A DNA stretch of 64,000 bases, from contig WPIO01000210.1 in the NCBI GenBank assembly GCA_009760855.2, positions 266,387 to 330,386 of the forward strand, written 5' to 3'. The notes below the pieces were generated by a model that saw nothing but the letters and a program-made list of their open reading frames with translations, searched no databases and had not been told where the DNA came from. Origin of the DNA: Cristatella mucedo. Its lineage: Eukaryota; Bryozoa; Phylactolaemata; Cristatellidae. The translations under genes and the position numbers were made by a program. Of this stretch, positions 31,721 through 43,139 are shown piece after piece. Numbering within the stretch: the stretch's first letter is position 1; each line of letters starts with the position of its first letter.

Positions 31721-33226
31721 AATGTACTTTAATGTATCTCCGTCTGTAACTCGACAAAGTCATTGAGACCATGTGGGTGTTACGCAGGAGTGTTTTGCAT
31801 AACGCGCTCAGCCTAAGCGGCTTTAGGCACGCATTCGGTAGCCAACAGACTTCGTCTTACGCAACAAAGAGAAAGTGGGGAGCATAGCAGAGTTAGGAGA
31901 GCAGTTGAGGTAGTGAGTAGCATAGAAGTAGCGGCTCAGGAACGCTGAAAAGGATGTGCCATAGTCGGCGGTAGGAGATTAGTTGTCATTGCGTAAGATT
32001 TGCGGAAACGAGTTCCACAGTCTAGGACCTGCAGACCTAAAGCTTCTTTCGCCAACGGTCTTTAAGCGGAGAAATGGGACATCTAATTCATTGTTCACAC
32101 AGTACCCAAGGGCGAAAACAGTCTGAAACTGGTGCAGCAGTTCAGCTAGGTACGAAGAAGCCAAGCCGTGGTGGGCCTAGTCAGTCAGCGTAAGAACTTT
32201 GCTCTATATACGTTGCTCAACCAGCAACCATCCTAGCTCTTTTAGCCATGGAGACTCGTGCTCAAACCGCTGGGACTTGAAGACTACCCTAACAGTCATA
32301 TTTAAAGTCCGCTGCAGCGGCCTAATAGCTTTCTTTGGCAGCCCAGCCATAAGGGAATTACAATAATCAAGCCGAGAAAGAACTAAAGAGCTAGTTAGAT
32401 TTTTTACAAGCCACTGTGATAAACACATCCTAATCTTGGATTGGGATCGGACGAGATGGCTCGCTGTCGAAGCAGTCTTCTGAATGAAGCCTCTAAAATT
32501 AAGGCCGCTGTCGAAAGTGCCTAAATTTCGAACACGTGGTGATGGTCGCACAATAGCATCGCCTATTAGAAGAGCAAAGCCTTTTAATCTAGCCACACGC
32601 TTAGAGTCTCCTATGAGCAGCAGCAGTTTGGTTTTATCATCATTTAATTTCAAGAAGTTTTCCGACATCCAGGATTGAATGTCGGCAAGGCAAGCATTCA
32701 GTTTCTCAGTTGCCGCAGCAGATTCCGACGGTTTGAATGATAAATTACAACTGAGTATCGTTAGTATTGAAGTGATATCCTATTCTATGGGCTCTTATCA
32801 CTTTTCCCAGAGGTTGTGTATAAATGGAGAACAGCAAGGGACCGAGTACAGACCCTTGAGGGGCACCACAGGTGACCCTTCTTGCGTGTGAGACCTAACC
32901 ACCACACGACACGGATTGAACGCGATCAGACAAGTATGATTTAAAGGACGCCAGTGCTTCGTCTGCCAAACCAATCGTTGGTCTCAATGGTTCAAGCAGA
33001 ACTTCGTGATCAATGGTGTCGAAGGCAGCAGACAGATCTAGCAGAGCTAGGGCAGTGACATTACTGTGATCGTTGCCTCATAGAAAGTTATTGTTAACGC
33101 GGAGGAGAGCAGTTTCAGTAGAGTGCTGCTTCTTAAACCCCTGATTGAAATGTTTCTGATATTCCATTATTTTAAATGTGTTCAACCAGCTGCTTAGCAA
33201 CAATTTTTTCAAGACTTGTATGCAAT
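31721..33226 (-). mobile_element. LINE F2 (second CR1/L2-like family), RT remnant
   Basis: The minus-strand order is HTSLEKIVAKQLVEHI (near 33200), LLDLSAAFDTIDHEVLLEPL (33007-33030 marks AFDTIDH), a stop near 32890, [20 protein letters not shown] ([10 protein letters not shown] at 32839-32867), then [10 protein letters not shown] at about 32753-32768 where YADD is expected. MSENFLKLNDDKTKLLLLIG to LSRLDYCNSLMAGLPKKAI (open frame 32668-32204) and LASSYLAELL to PRLWNSFP (32164-31979) follow. The catalytic aspartates are therefore altered and at least one stop is present: a dead copy. The family is distinct from F1 in sequence and in its 3' end, which lacks the ATT tail and ends in TACATT-like units. 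Confidence 0.85.
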
Positions 33227-33385
33227 CTTGATAATATTAATAATATAATTCATTTGTATAGCACCCCTAGAGACCTTAATCTCTATTCAGGCGCTTTTAC
33301 ATAAGCATCGGGGCTCAAGCCTGCGACCACAGATAGACCTTGGTCGTGGCGACGACCTTAACCGCTAGATTAAACCAGCACGGCA
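33227..33385 (-). mobile_element. tRNA-SINE (type B) fused directly to an F1-like tail
   Basis: On minus: 'tctagcggttaaggtcg' (box A), 'gcaggcttgagccc' (box B), then without the type A body 'aaaagcgcctgaatagag', 'ggtctctaggggtgc' and ATT/AAT repeats. It is thus a short tRNA head joined to a hairpin tail like that of LINE F1. It abuts the truncated 5' side of LINE F2. Confidence 0.7.
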
Positions 33386-33716
33386 TCTTCAAGTCGCAGG
33401 GTCGCCTGTAGTGTTTGCTATTCGTGGTGAGCAAGAGCCGAAAAAGCGAAGGTAGCCCGAGTACACGGCTGCCATTGCGGTTACACGGCCCAATTGCGGC
33501 TCTCAGATTATGTAATTTATTAACTTTCTTTGTGATGAGACTTAGCTGTTATAATTAGGTAAATGCCTTACACGGGGAGGGGCCGATTGGTAGGGAATTG
33601 GTAAAGAGCAGAGTCCTGCCAGTAATGCGAGAGAGCTTAACGTAGAAACGAATAGATAAAATTCGTTTACTTAGCACATTCGGAAAACGCAATATCCATT
33701 AAAGGTTTAAATGGAG
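33386..33716. other. No gene recognised
   Basis: No supported feature. Confidence 0.35.
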
Positions 33717-33901
33717 ATTGGGTCCTCAACCTTCCTATCTCCTGACCATTTAATAGAGTTCCTCATACTGTGGCGACCCTCACTATGAAACTATTGTGCG
33801 TGAAATGTGGAAATGCGTGTTTTCTAATGGTCTTGGGTGAACCCTGCAAAACGGCCGTTTAACCCTCAAAGAGGTCATGATCTACAGGTTGCGAAGCCCT
33901 G
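33717..33901 (+). mobile_element. hAT MITE resembling the SPIN/URR1 group
   Basis: The left part contains 'cctcaaccttcct', 'tttaatagagttcctcat' and 'tgtggcgaccctcac'. The right part contains 'gtgttttctaatggtctt', 'aaccctcaaagaggtcatg' and 'acaggttgcgaagccctg'. This order and wording match, as far as I remember them, the non-autonomous SPIN and URR1 hAT elements of vertebrates and some invertebrates, with the middle shortened. Ends are approximately inverted (left attgggtcctcaacc; right, reverse complemented, cagggcttcgcaacc). At about 185 bp it cannot encode a transposase. An 8-bp target duplication is expected for hAT but is not recognisable here. Confidence 0.6.
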
Positions 33902-34037
33902 ATTTAGGCTATTCACCTACGTGACTGGGGTTTGAGCCCATGGCCTCGGCCCGATCTTGATTGGTTCGAGCTGCATCAACGGAATAGTCCCCGACTTAGG
34001 GGCACTCCCCAACGCCGGATATTCAGTAAGCTCACAG

Positions 34038-34039
<2 letters not shown>

Positions 34040-34077
<38 letters not shown>

Positions 34078-34078
34078 G

Positions 34079-34109
<31 letters not shown>

Positions 34110-34149
34110 TCTAAACCCTCACTCTAAGTCTCTAAACTCGCACACACAC

Positions 34150-34198
<49 letters not shown>
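34040..34198. repeat. (AC)n and (TA)n microsatellites
   Basis: AC repeats at 34040-34109 with a short GCAC interruption, then TA repeats at about 34150-34198. A smaller TA run is at about 34305-34321. Confidence 0.95.
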
Positions 34199-34200
<2 letters not shown>

Positions 34201-34389
34201 AGCACATATACGAGCATATATATATATAATTATGAGTTTATGGAATATTGGGCAATAGGGAATGCCCTATATTTTGCCACATATATGAATAAAAATCTTC
34301 AATATATATATATATATATATGCACAGGTGTAAATTGTTTGCTGACACACTTTGCAGGAATAAGTAATGAGTCTTGCGTGCAATAGGTC

Positions 34390-35080
34390 GTCGGTCAGCT
34401 TGGCTCAGCGAGACTGTCTGCCTCCTCCTCTAGAGCCGCAGTGACACTAAAGTAGGATGGAGCTAGATAATTTAGGGACCTAAAAGCCATAGAATTCAAC
34501 TTAATGGTTTTTTTAATGGGGGGCTTGTACGCGAGAAGTGGTACACGGTGGCATGTGCGATGCAGACAATAGTCAAGCTCGTGTGCCACGTTTTCCTGTG
34601 TTTGTCGATTCTTTTTTGCACAAAACTGCTTGTGGTGAGCTACGGAAGTCGAGATGGAATGTAAAAAATGCACGGGAGAAACTTGGATTTGTATGCCCTG
34701 TCTCAGGCTTATCAAATTTTGCAATGAATGAACCTGAATGTACATGAAGGTACCCCAATTTGAACAAAGAACTACTGTGTTTGTTTAGTAACTAACTTCT
34801 TTGGAGAAGGAGTTTCAGATTAAAGGGTTGTGCGATAAGCGATACGAAATCGGAGCCGATTTTGAGGTCGAAGTCTTTACAAGTTCAAAGTCATACTACT
34901 TTACCCCATGTTTTTCTTCCATGACTAGTGAGTTTGTTTCGTCATCATTAAACTTGGTGAAGTTTGCTTCAATCCATAGGAAGAAGACAGCAACATAGCT
35001 ATAGAATCTAAATAGCTCGACTCCGTGCGGAACAAGGAGGGATCGATACTCGAGTAGAGCTGATGTCGTTTGCCCCAATG
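34390..35080 (-). mobile_element. Old, decayed LINE F1-like copy
   Basis: The minus-strand translation near 34896-35000 reads FFLWIEANFTKFNDDETNSLVM, the counterpart of IWMGANFLKLSNDKTNLLVM in F1. The 34620-34700 region retains a counterpart of the SRLDFCNSLL block. Coding is broken throughout. The divergence level resembles the LINE fragments in the 43-64 kb array. Confidence 0.65.
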
Positions 35081-35084
35081 GGTA

Positions 35085-35320
35085 ATGTAATGTAATGTAT
35101 CTCCGTTAGTAACTCCACAAAGTCAAAAAGACCATGTGGGTGTTACGCAGGAGAGTTTTGTATAGCGCACTCACAGCGTAAGCGGCTTTCGGTACGCATT
35201 CGGTAGCCAACAGACTTCGTCTCACGCAACAAAGAGAAAGTGGGAAGCATAGCAGAGTTAGGAGAGCAGTTGAGGTAGTGAGTAGCATAGAAGTAGCAGT
35301 TCAGGACCGCTGAAAAAGAT
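35085..35320 (-). mobile_element. LINE F2 3'-end fragment
   Basis: It matches 31721-31960 closely, including 'accatgtgggtgttacgc', 'gtagccaacagacttcgtct' and 'gcagttgaggtagtgag', and ends in three TAATG/ATGTA units. It is truncated at about 35320 with no coding left. Confidence 0.85.
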
Positions 35321-35617
35321 GTATGCTTACATTTATCTTGGCAATGTAAGGCTCGGGATATGAATTCGGTCAATTTATTCCAGTAACTAGCTCTCCGAGG
35401 GAGAACCGGAGCGGTCTAAATGCGCAGAATATGTCAATACGTTTGTTCGTTGCGTGGCGCAATAAGCAATGCTACTATTTATTTCGCAAAGAAACATCGC
35501 AAAACGTGCAACCTGGGAGCGTTCGAACAGTCGCAATTTAATGCGACATCGGCAGAAGATAAAACATGGCCCAGGAAGCGTTACTCCTTAAATTTGAAAG
35601 AGCTGCTTGCAATATAA
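35321..35617. other. No feature
   Basis: Unique-looking spacer between two F2 fragments. Confidence 0.35.
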
Positions 35618-36850
35618 TGATATATATCTCCGTCGGTAACTCCGCATAGCCACAAGGACCACGTGGTTGTTATGAAGGAGAGTTTTCTAGAGCCCACTCA
35701 CAGCCTTAGCGGCTTTAGGGACGCAATCGGTAACTAACCGACTTCATTTCCCGCCGCAAAGAGAACGAGGGAAGCATAAAAGAGTCAGGAGAGCAGTTGA
35801 GGTAGTAGCATGGAAGTAGCAGCTCAGGACCGCAGCAAAAGATGAGCCATGATCAGCAGCTCAAGAGTAATTTTAGTTGCATAGGAATCGTGGAAGTGAG
35901 TTCCACAGTCTAGGATCTGCAGAGCTAAATTCTCCTTCTTCAACGGTCTTGAAGCGGAGTATTGGAAAGACTACTTTGTTGTCCTGTAAGGACCTGAGGG
36001 CACGAGAATTCTGAAACTTGTGCAACAGCTCAGATAGGTATGGAAGAGCCAAGCCGTAGGGGGCCTTGTGGATCAGCGTAAGAACTTCGATTTGTATCCG
36101 TCAATCAAATGGCAATCATTCAAGCTCTTTCAGCTAAAGACACACTTGGTCAAACCTGTACAGCTAGCATTGCAGCCGAATTCATAGCCTTTGGCGCCAG
36201 CCTAGTTGCCTTGGTTCGGTAGCCCAGCCAAAAGGAAAGAACAATAATCAAGCCAAGAAAGAACTAAGAAGCTGTTTACATTTTTTACAAGCCTCAAGAC
36301 GACAGCTCCTAATCTTATATAGGGATCAGACGGAATGGCTAGCTGTAGAAGCAGTCTTTTTAATAAACTTTTAAAATTAAGACAGCTGTCAAAAAGGACG
36401 CCTAATTTTGGAGCACGATGGCACACTCGGTAAGACGGTTGCTTTCACGACCTCGGTCCCAGGACGTGGGTTTGATCCAGTGGTGGGCGGTCCTTTATCG
36501 CTGCTGCAAGCGGTGGTGATAGCCCTAAAGGCTCTTCTGCCGCTATAAAAAGAGGCTGTTCAATCAGCTAGGGTTTAGTTTATTTAATTTGGTCGCACAA
36601 TAGCATCGCCGATTAAAAAACAAAGCATTTGGTCTACCTGCATGCGTTTGGCATCCAATGAGCAGCAAATCAGTTTTATTGTCATTTAGTTCCAAGAGAT
36701 TTTCCGACATCTAGGATCAAATATCGGAAGGGCAAGCATTCAGTTTTTCATTTGGCGCAGTGGATTCCGACGGTTTGAATGACAAGTACAGCTGAATATC
36801 GTCTGCACAAAAGTGATATATATTCCATGGGTCCTAATCACTTTTCAATA
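35618..36850 (-). mobile_element. LINE F2 copy carrying a SINE insertion
   Basis: The 3' end starts at about 35618 ('tatctccgtcggtaactcc'). Coding remnants include LVLSWLDYCSFLLAGLP (near 36220-36270) and NLGTFDS-equivalent LGVLFDSCLNF (near 36370-36400), matching the F2 copy at 31.7-33.2 kb. Similarity is broken at about 36412-36597 by a SINE and resumes at 'ggtcgcacaatagcatcgcc', continuing through the SENFLKLNDDKT-equivalent to about 36850. Frameshifts are frequent. Confidence 0.82.
36412..36597 (+). mobile_element. Best preserved tRNA-SINE (type A), nested in LINE F2
   Basis: 'gatggcacactcggtaagac' gives a good box A and 'gtgggtttgatcc' a box B. The body is 'ctttatcgctgctgcaagc', 'ggtggtgatagccc', 'aaaagaggctgttcaatcag' and the tail is 'gtttagtttatttaattt'. 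Pol III internal promoter spacing (about 40 bp between boxes) fits a tRNA head. Unlike the SINE at 219-452 its tail is not the F1 hairpin. Confidence 0.83.
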
Positions 36851-37379
36851 TCGGCTGAGTAAGGTGGGTTCAATTGCATCATTTCGGGTGTGGTCACGTA
36901 ACCCGCTAGCCTTGCAGTGGTCAATTTGATGCCTTCGCGTCGGTCTTCATGAACGTTACCTCCTCTCTTTCTCCCTCCTTCTCGCCCACTCTCTCTTTAT
37001 GTTTTATGTCTTGATATATCTCTTTATGTATTATTACTGGTGCACCGGAGCTGCTTAGGCGACTGCTACCGCTACATCTGTATGTACGCCTGCTCGCTTT
37101 CGTTGCCTGTGTACGATACAATACAGCCGTCGCTGTCAGTACGGACACTCACTTGTTGGGGCAACGTTAATCTTTTCCGCACTGCCTCCGATATTGCACC
37201 CGAGCCCCTACTCTTATATTTATGACTATGGACCGGTGGTATCATTGTGGCTCCCAGTCAGATACTTTGCCTCGTGCCGGTCATTGAATCTATAAGTGTA
37301 CAATGCCTGGCCATTAATTCTGAATTTACTGACGCAGGCAACACAGGATGTGCAGTATTCGTCACAGTGGCTGTGGCAA
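36851..37379. other. No gene recognised
   Basis: Includes a CT-rich patch at 36960-37000. No supported coding frame. Confidence 0.35.
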
Positions 37380-37760
37380 AGAAGGAAGATGACGATGCGT
37401 TACGTTACTGTGTCTCCGGCTGCAGCCGCGCTAGTGGAGTCTCATGGAGACACGAAGACACGAGCGGGTGAACGAGAGTCAATCTTTATTTCCCCAGCAG
37501 GTTCATGTATGAACTAGGAGCTGACTCAGCACAGATAAGTGAGTGCATCTGTGGTGGGCCACTGTGGTGGGCCACTGTGGTGGGCCATTGTGGTGGGCCA
37601 TTGTGGTGGGCCACTATGGTGGGCCACTGTGGTGGGCCACATGCTTACAGCAAAGGCTGCACTGATTCAATAGCTCAACCACCGGCTGCGGGTGAGGCAT
37701 ACATTAGCATTAGTGGCCGAGAAGCAACAGGTGCACACAACATCCCATCCCATTAGAATG
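37380..37760 (-). repeat. 3' LTR of the inverted LTR-B copy
   Basis: Read on minus it has 'ctaatgggatgggatg', 'tgtatgcctcacccgcagcc', 'gagagtcaatctttatt'-complement blocks and the end block shared with 13830-13885. It encloses a 13-bp tandem repeat absent from the other two LTRs. Confidence 0.55.
37549..37639. repeat. 13-bp minisatellite, seven copies
   Basis: The unit ctgtggtgggcca is repeated seven times, with C/T changes at the first base in two units and one G/A change in another. It lies within the LTR-B LTR. Confidence 0.97.
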
Positions 37761-37828
37761 TAAACAAGCACATAGTCCAACAGCCTGAGAGGGGAGGGGC
37801 AGCGCTCTCGGCCCGAAACTCGTGCAGG

Positions 37829-39065
37829 CTACGTGACCGCCACTCGCAGGAGGCTCACATCAGCTCTGCCCCTCGCGAGAAGCCGGTCGTAGACGCTGCC
37901 TACCTTTAGACAAAGGTGGGGCACCGCTCCCACTGTCAGACGGTTCCCGTAGGTCGCATCCATGCGAGCCCCCTTGGCCGGTCGCATGCGCTCGTCGCCG
38001 GTAGATCCCGCACTTCGTAAACCTCTGCGGCTCATGATGACCTCACCGTTCTCGGAGTTCCACTCCGCCGAGTCGATCTCGCAGTTTCGCTGCTCTGCGC
38101 TCAGCACCAAGACGCTCTCGCAGGTGCTCTTCCCCAGCCGCAACGCTCACATTGTTATGTTTCGCTGCAGTGAAGCTCTCGCTGTTTCGCTCGCGGGCAA
38201 CCTGCACCTCGTCTAAGGCTATTATTGACTTGCTATTGACTGCTATCTCGATGCGCTCCTCTGTGCTCTAAGCAGAAACGCTCGTGCAGGTGCTCTTAAC
38301 CACCGAGCCGCTCTCGGCGCTGCTCTCCGCGGCTGCTGATGTGTTCTCCTCCGCTACGACACTCGCGCTGCTGCGCTTCACGGCCAAGACGTCGGTCTCA
38401 CGAATGCATATCGCTGCTGCCGTGACACTCTTGCTGCTGCGCCTCGCAGCCAAGACGTCAGTCTCATGGGCTGCCTGGGCCTGGTCGCAGGCTACTGCCG
38501 CCTCGCAGCTGACCGAAATCTCACGGTGCTCCTCTGCGCTCTGGGCCGTGATGCTTGTGGGGATGCTCTCCACTGCGAAGAAGCTCTCGTCACTGAGCTC
38601 TGCAGCCAAGACGTCGCTCTCTCGGGCAATATTTGCCGCCGAGATGCTCTCGGCTGCTACGACGCTTTCACTGCTGCGCTTCGCCGCTGAGACTTGGCCG
38701 CCTGCATCTTTTCGCAGACAACTATCGCCTCGGAGCTGCCCACTACCGCCTCACCGCTGGAAGCCTTGGCATGCTGCACCTCCTGATACTCCGGCTGCTG
38801 CCGCTGCTCACTTATGCTGCTCTAGCGCTCTTCGGCTATTGTTGCTTACTCTATAATGGAAGCGGTCCCATACCCGCTTCCTCCACCGGTATTGCCGTCA
38901 GATAGCTTCGGCAGCCGAATGAGTTCCGCTCGCCTGTCTGAATCTTGCGAGCAGTTGACTGTGGGGTTGACTGGTGATGCAGCTTGCTTGTCGCTTGCAG
39001 CTTTGTTTCGGTCTCGGCTCTAGCGAGCTGCTCCTGCTATAGCCGAAACCTCCGCCGCTCGCTCT
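37829..39065 (-). pseudogene. LTR-B gag-like Ser/Ala/Glu-rich ORF, second copy
   Basis: Minus-strand frames at 38609-38268 (113 codons) and 38143-37829 (104 codons, ending ADVSLLRVAVT) carry the protein. The first contains imperfect internal repeats: ETDVLAARRSSKSV and ETDVLAVKRSSASV, then SVVKSTCTSVSA, and across a stop STEERIEIAVNSKS, which echoes AEEHREISVSCEA. The period is roughly 40 residues. A preceding region encodes QEQLARAETETKL, matching the first copy. Composition suggests a helical scaffold. Function is unknown beyond a presumed Gag role. Confidence 0.5.
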
Positions 39066-39154
39066 ATTAAAAACAATCCTTTCAATCCATTTATTCTTCT
39101 AATTATACTGAGTTGTATATATTTTTAATATAGAGTGAACTTCATTTGATCATG

Positions 39155-39357
<203 letters not shown>

Positions 39358-39359
39358 AT

Positions 39360-40966
39360 CTGTATTCCTAGTTTTACATTCATCAACATAGGGGGACACA
39401 TCCTACCTTGTGGGAGATTTTTGGGGGGAAAATGTCCAAGGTCCAATAGAGGGGTAACGTCTGGGGGAAGGGGGAAACGTCCAGGGGCCAAAATACCCCA
39501 CATCAGGTGACTGACTGCTACTTAGATTAAACGTATTCACATGCCCGAAATTACCTACTTGCTCTGTACTAAAAGCTTTCAACTTATTTTCACGTTATGG
39601 ATAATGCAGTTGTGTGACTAATATGAGCGACACTGAAAACCGACCGTAATATCCACATCAAATCGAAATAATCAAAAGAGTACGAAAGTAAAACAAAATC
39701 TAATATAAGAGTTTCGATTTGGTTATGAAAACTCCGAATCATATTACTTCACCTACCGCTTAATGCTCTGCTAATCTATATATAGGTTTTTGCGGGAAAG
39801 TAAAATTTTTATTCTGTTCAAAGGAGCTAGTGGTTATGGAGAGCTACGTTTTGAGCTACATTTAATATGTCAAAAGACGACGAGACGGGATATTTATTAT
39901 TTTCTGTAGAGAAAATTAAATCGGCAGTATATTGTGCAATAGATATTGGGCTAATGGTTCTGCTAAACCTTTAGTTTGTATCCCTTGCGGTTACTAAGCG
40001 TAACAAAGCAGAGTCGGCTAAGCACTGCCTCGTTCAAATACAGCGATAAGCGATCCTTCCAATTTCAAGTGACAGTAATAGCCTTCGCTGCTCTGCGGCC
40101 ACTAGTTAAATTATGCAGTAGAACGAGCTAACTTCTTTTTTTTAAAGCGCGATCGAATATTTCAAGCCCACCTGCACATCTTCAAATATCTCGTGCGGTT
40201 TCACAGTTGACTTTCCGAGTGCCGACTAAGCATCTATCACCAGATTTGGTTAAAAATAAGTGAAGCACAGTTAGAAACAATTCAGGTCTGTAAGTTTACT
40301 ACCTTGCTAAAATATTTTCGGCCTCACAGTATTGACAATTTATTAAGACACACTTTGTCTTCGCTGTAGCTGCTTGGACTCTGCAGTTTGATAACGTGGT
40401 AATCGAAGTAAACATTTTTTCGGTTACATATAGTCTCTGGATAGTGTGACCTGACGAGCTGCTAAGTCAGAGCAAATTAGTAGGGCTCGGGCATAGTAGA
40501 GACGGCCATAGTGAAATCATGCCTTATCACCTAAATCGGATTTAGCAGAGGGCATGACCTAAGCATGGGCAAACTGCACAGGCAACCCATTTCGTTTTAC
40601 TATATCTCAGCGAAAAAGGAACTAAAATACCCCAATCATGTTTTTTTGGCTATCAGGCTAAATTGGGTAACTTTAACCAGGTGACGCATCTGGTGAATTA
40701 CCTAAATAGTTCAATATTGGGAACAAATTGGCCCATGAGTAAAGGCTGAGGTTGTTGTTTTAGCTCGTATCAGGTTTAAGGATGATCTGCCCAGAAAAAA
40801 CCTTCCGCAGAAATAATAAACATATTTCCTAATGGTCGATGCTTATTTATGCGATTAGATTATAATAAGTTGATAAAGAGTATGAGTTTTTGTAGCATTC
40901 ACTATCGAAGACATTCAATGTTACCAGTTGACATCCTTTGAAAATGGACTATGCATTTTGGAATCT
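39360..40966. other. No gene recognised
   Basis: AT-rich, unique-looking sequence. A G-rich patch of GGGGGA-like runs lies at 39400-39480. No coding frame or repeat landmark was found. Confidence 0.4.
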
Positions 40967-40972
40967 TATCTT

Positions 40973-41994
40973 GCTGCATGTATTGATGATATCCCCACAT
41001 GGATGGCAGCATATTTTTTCTAAACTAAACGATGATAAAACTAACTTACTAGTTATGGGCAAACCCAATGTGATTCAAAAATTGCAAGGGCTGACGCTCA
41101 AAATTGGCTCTGCCAGCATATCTGCTGTTGAATCAGCTCAAAATCTAGGTGTCATGTTCCAAAGCGACCTCTCGTTAGACGACCATATCAGCTCCACAGT
41201 CAAATCCGCCTATTTTCAGCTTCATAACATTGCTAAAATTCGGGCTTTTTTAGATAAAGATATCACATCTAAGTTGGTCAATGCATTCGTGACATCCCGT
41301 CTCGACTTCTGCAACTCACTGCTTACTGGCTTACCAGCATGTGCGATCAGGCGATTGCAGCTGGTGCAAAACTCTGCAGCTAGGCTTGTCTGTCGTGAGC
41401 GTCCAATTGCCACATTACACCACTTCTCGCCGACGTGCACTGGCTACCAGTCAAGCAACGGATTGAATTCAAGGTTTTGTCGCTCACTTTTAGGTCCCTT
41501 CATTTTTTTGCTTAAGCCTATCTCTCAGATATAATCCCTCATCAGGCCAAGCATCGTACCACCTGCTTTTCTGAATCCTACTGTCTACTAATACCTCGTA
41601 CAAACCTCAAGTCCTGTGGAAACCGTACATTTAGTTCGTATGCTACCAAAGACTGGAACTCCTTCCCGACCTGCGTCAGAACATCCCCCGACTTGACCAC
41701 ATTTAATAGAACTTTAAAGAACACCTATTTAAGACAGCGTTTGGTGGGTCCCTATGATTCGTCCTTCACGTGCCTATGCGTGCTGACACTGTGCATGCTG
41801 CCACTAACCACATTTGCATGCTGACTCTGTGCATGTCACCCCTAACCAGGGTATTCATTTTGTTTGTTTATCAAGCATGATATCACTAACTATTCAGTTG
41901 CATTTCACTTTGCAGCAAATGTAAAGCGTCTAGAGAGAGATTGAGTTCCCTGAGGGCGCTTTATCAATTGCATTATTATTATTATTATATTTAG
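40973..41994 (+). mobile_element. LINE F1 copy with target-site duplication
   Basis: It begins at the AACIDDI-equivalent block ('gctgcatgtattgatgat'). The frame is open through KLNDDKTNLLVMGKPN, LKIGSASIS, DHISSTVKSAYFQLHNIAKI and RRLQLVQNSAARLVCRER, then shifts at about 41400. 3' UTR, hairpin (aaagcgtc / gggcgcttt, one arm mutated) and ATT tail are present. The hexamer tatctt at 40967-40972 recurs at 41995-42000 as target-site duplication. The catalytic YADD lies upstream of the truncation and is missing. Confidence 0.92.
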
Positions 41995-42000
41995 TATCTT

Positions 42001-43139
42001 AAATTTTCATTCTGATACTAAATATCTCTCAGTGTACAGTCTAAATGATCTTTATAGTGGAAATCATGTATATCGACTACTTATTGCAGGGTTTCCCTAA
42101 GGAAATTGAGTCTCTAATTAAACTTGTTTAAAAACCGAAGTAGAACTCAGTAAATATATGCCCTAACTTTTAAATGATCAACTTTGGCTGAGAAGCTGTT
42201 TAATTGGCTTATTTTCAATAGATGACCTTAAGCTCCATCATAAATTTGTATCGTTTAATTTTCTATTCATTATAGTTGTCCATTTCCAACATGCAATAGG
42301 CCGTATCATAATATTTGCTTAACAGTAAGTCTTCAAAGTTTAGCAATTCTTTGCATGCTAAAATGTTAAGCATGCTATCACATCTGGACGCATTTTGTTT
42401 GTAGTTGTATAAAAAAGTCTCGGGTAGTGTAGCTATGCCAATTTGCTGGAGCTTGTCATTTCACGATTGTAATACGGAAAAATTCAGGAGTCATTGATTC
42501 TAAGCATTTTGTTGCCGATAGAAAATGTTCACCAAAACTAAAATATTTCTTGATTGTCCTTCTCAAAATCACTTTCCACAGCATCAGCTAAGGCGGGATA
42601 TAGCATTTTCGAAGCTCACTAATCTTGCACAGCTGAGCTGTACGGTGCTGAAGTTGCTGATCTTTCAGCATGTGATTAGGAATAATATCAAACCACAGAT
42701 CAGATATGGTATAGGTCACGTTGCTCACTGGGAATATAATTTCGTTCGACGCAGCTCTCATTCCCCCAACGGTGATCCAGTGGAACTAATGTTTAATATT
42801 TGATTCTTTTACTGAGCAATTGGTATCAAGCTGCACAAGACGGCGAGAGAGGAGAGCCCGCCAGTGAGCGACAAAGGTGCCGGAACGACGCTTTTGTCTA
42901 ATCGTCTTCGATGCTTTCTAGCCAATTTAGAAAACCTCCGGCTCCTTGTGCACTTCCCCATTCAAGAAAGGCCTGAAGTTGGATGTCGCTACAGTTTTTG
43001 TAGACAAAGTGCCGAGTCGGTCGCAAATCCAGCGTCGACTGGTGAGCTAGCTGATTATTGTCGGTGTTCAAGGATCCGACTAAAAATAAAAAATTGCCTA
43101 GTCATCAGCTGTACTCAGATTCACTGAGCGTAAAAAAAA
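42001..43139. other. No gene recognised
   Basis: Frames at 42525-42803 and 42864-43127 plus have no motif and no conserved partner. I treat the interval as non-coding. Confidence 0.35.

Larger units (their letters stand above)
37380..39065 (-). mobile_element. Second LTR-B copy, inverted, partial
   Basis: On minus it runs from a Gag-like interior (39065 down to 37829) to a 3' LTR (37760-37380). The 5' LTR is not visible; sequence beyond 39065 becomes a microsatellite. Interior blocks match 14200-15180 in the first copy in order, including the terminal 'ggcgacgagcgcatg' and 'gggcagagctgatgtg' segments. Confidence 0.62.

Noticed and set aside
36412-36470. Functional tRNA gene
   Set aside because: Box A and box B are present, but the sequence lacks a closable acceptor stem and continues into a SINE body shared by other copies.
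37549-37639. Possible CRISPR-like repeat array
   Set aside because: The 13-bp units are directly adjacent with no spacers, in a eukaryotic LTR context; it is a minisatellite.
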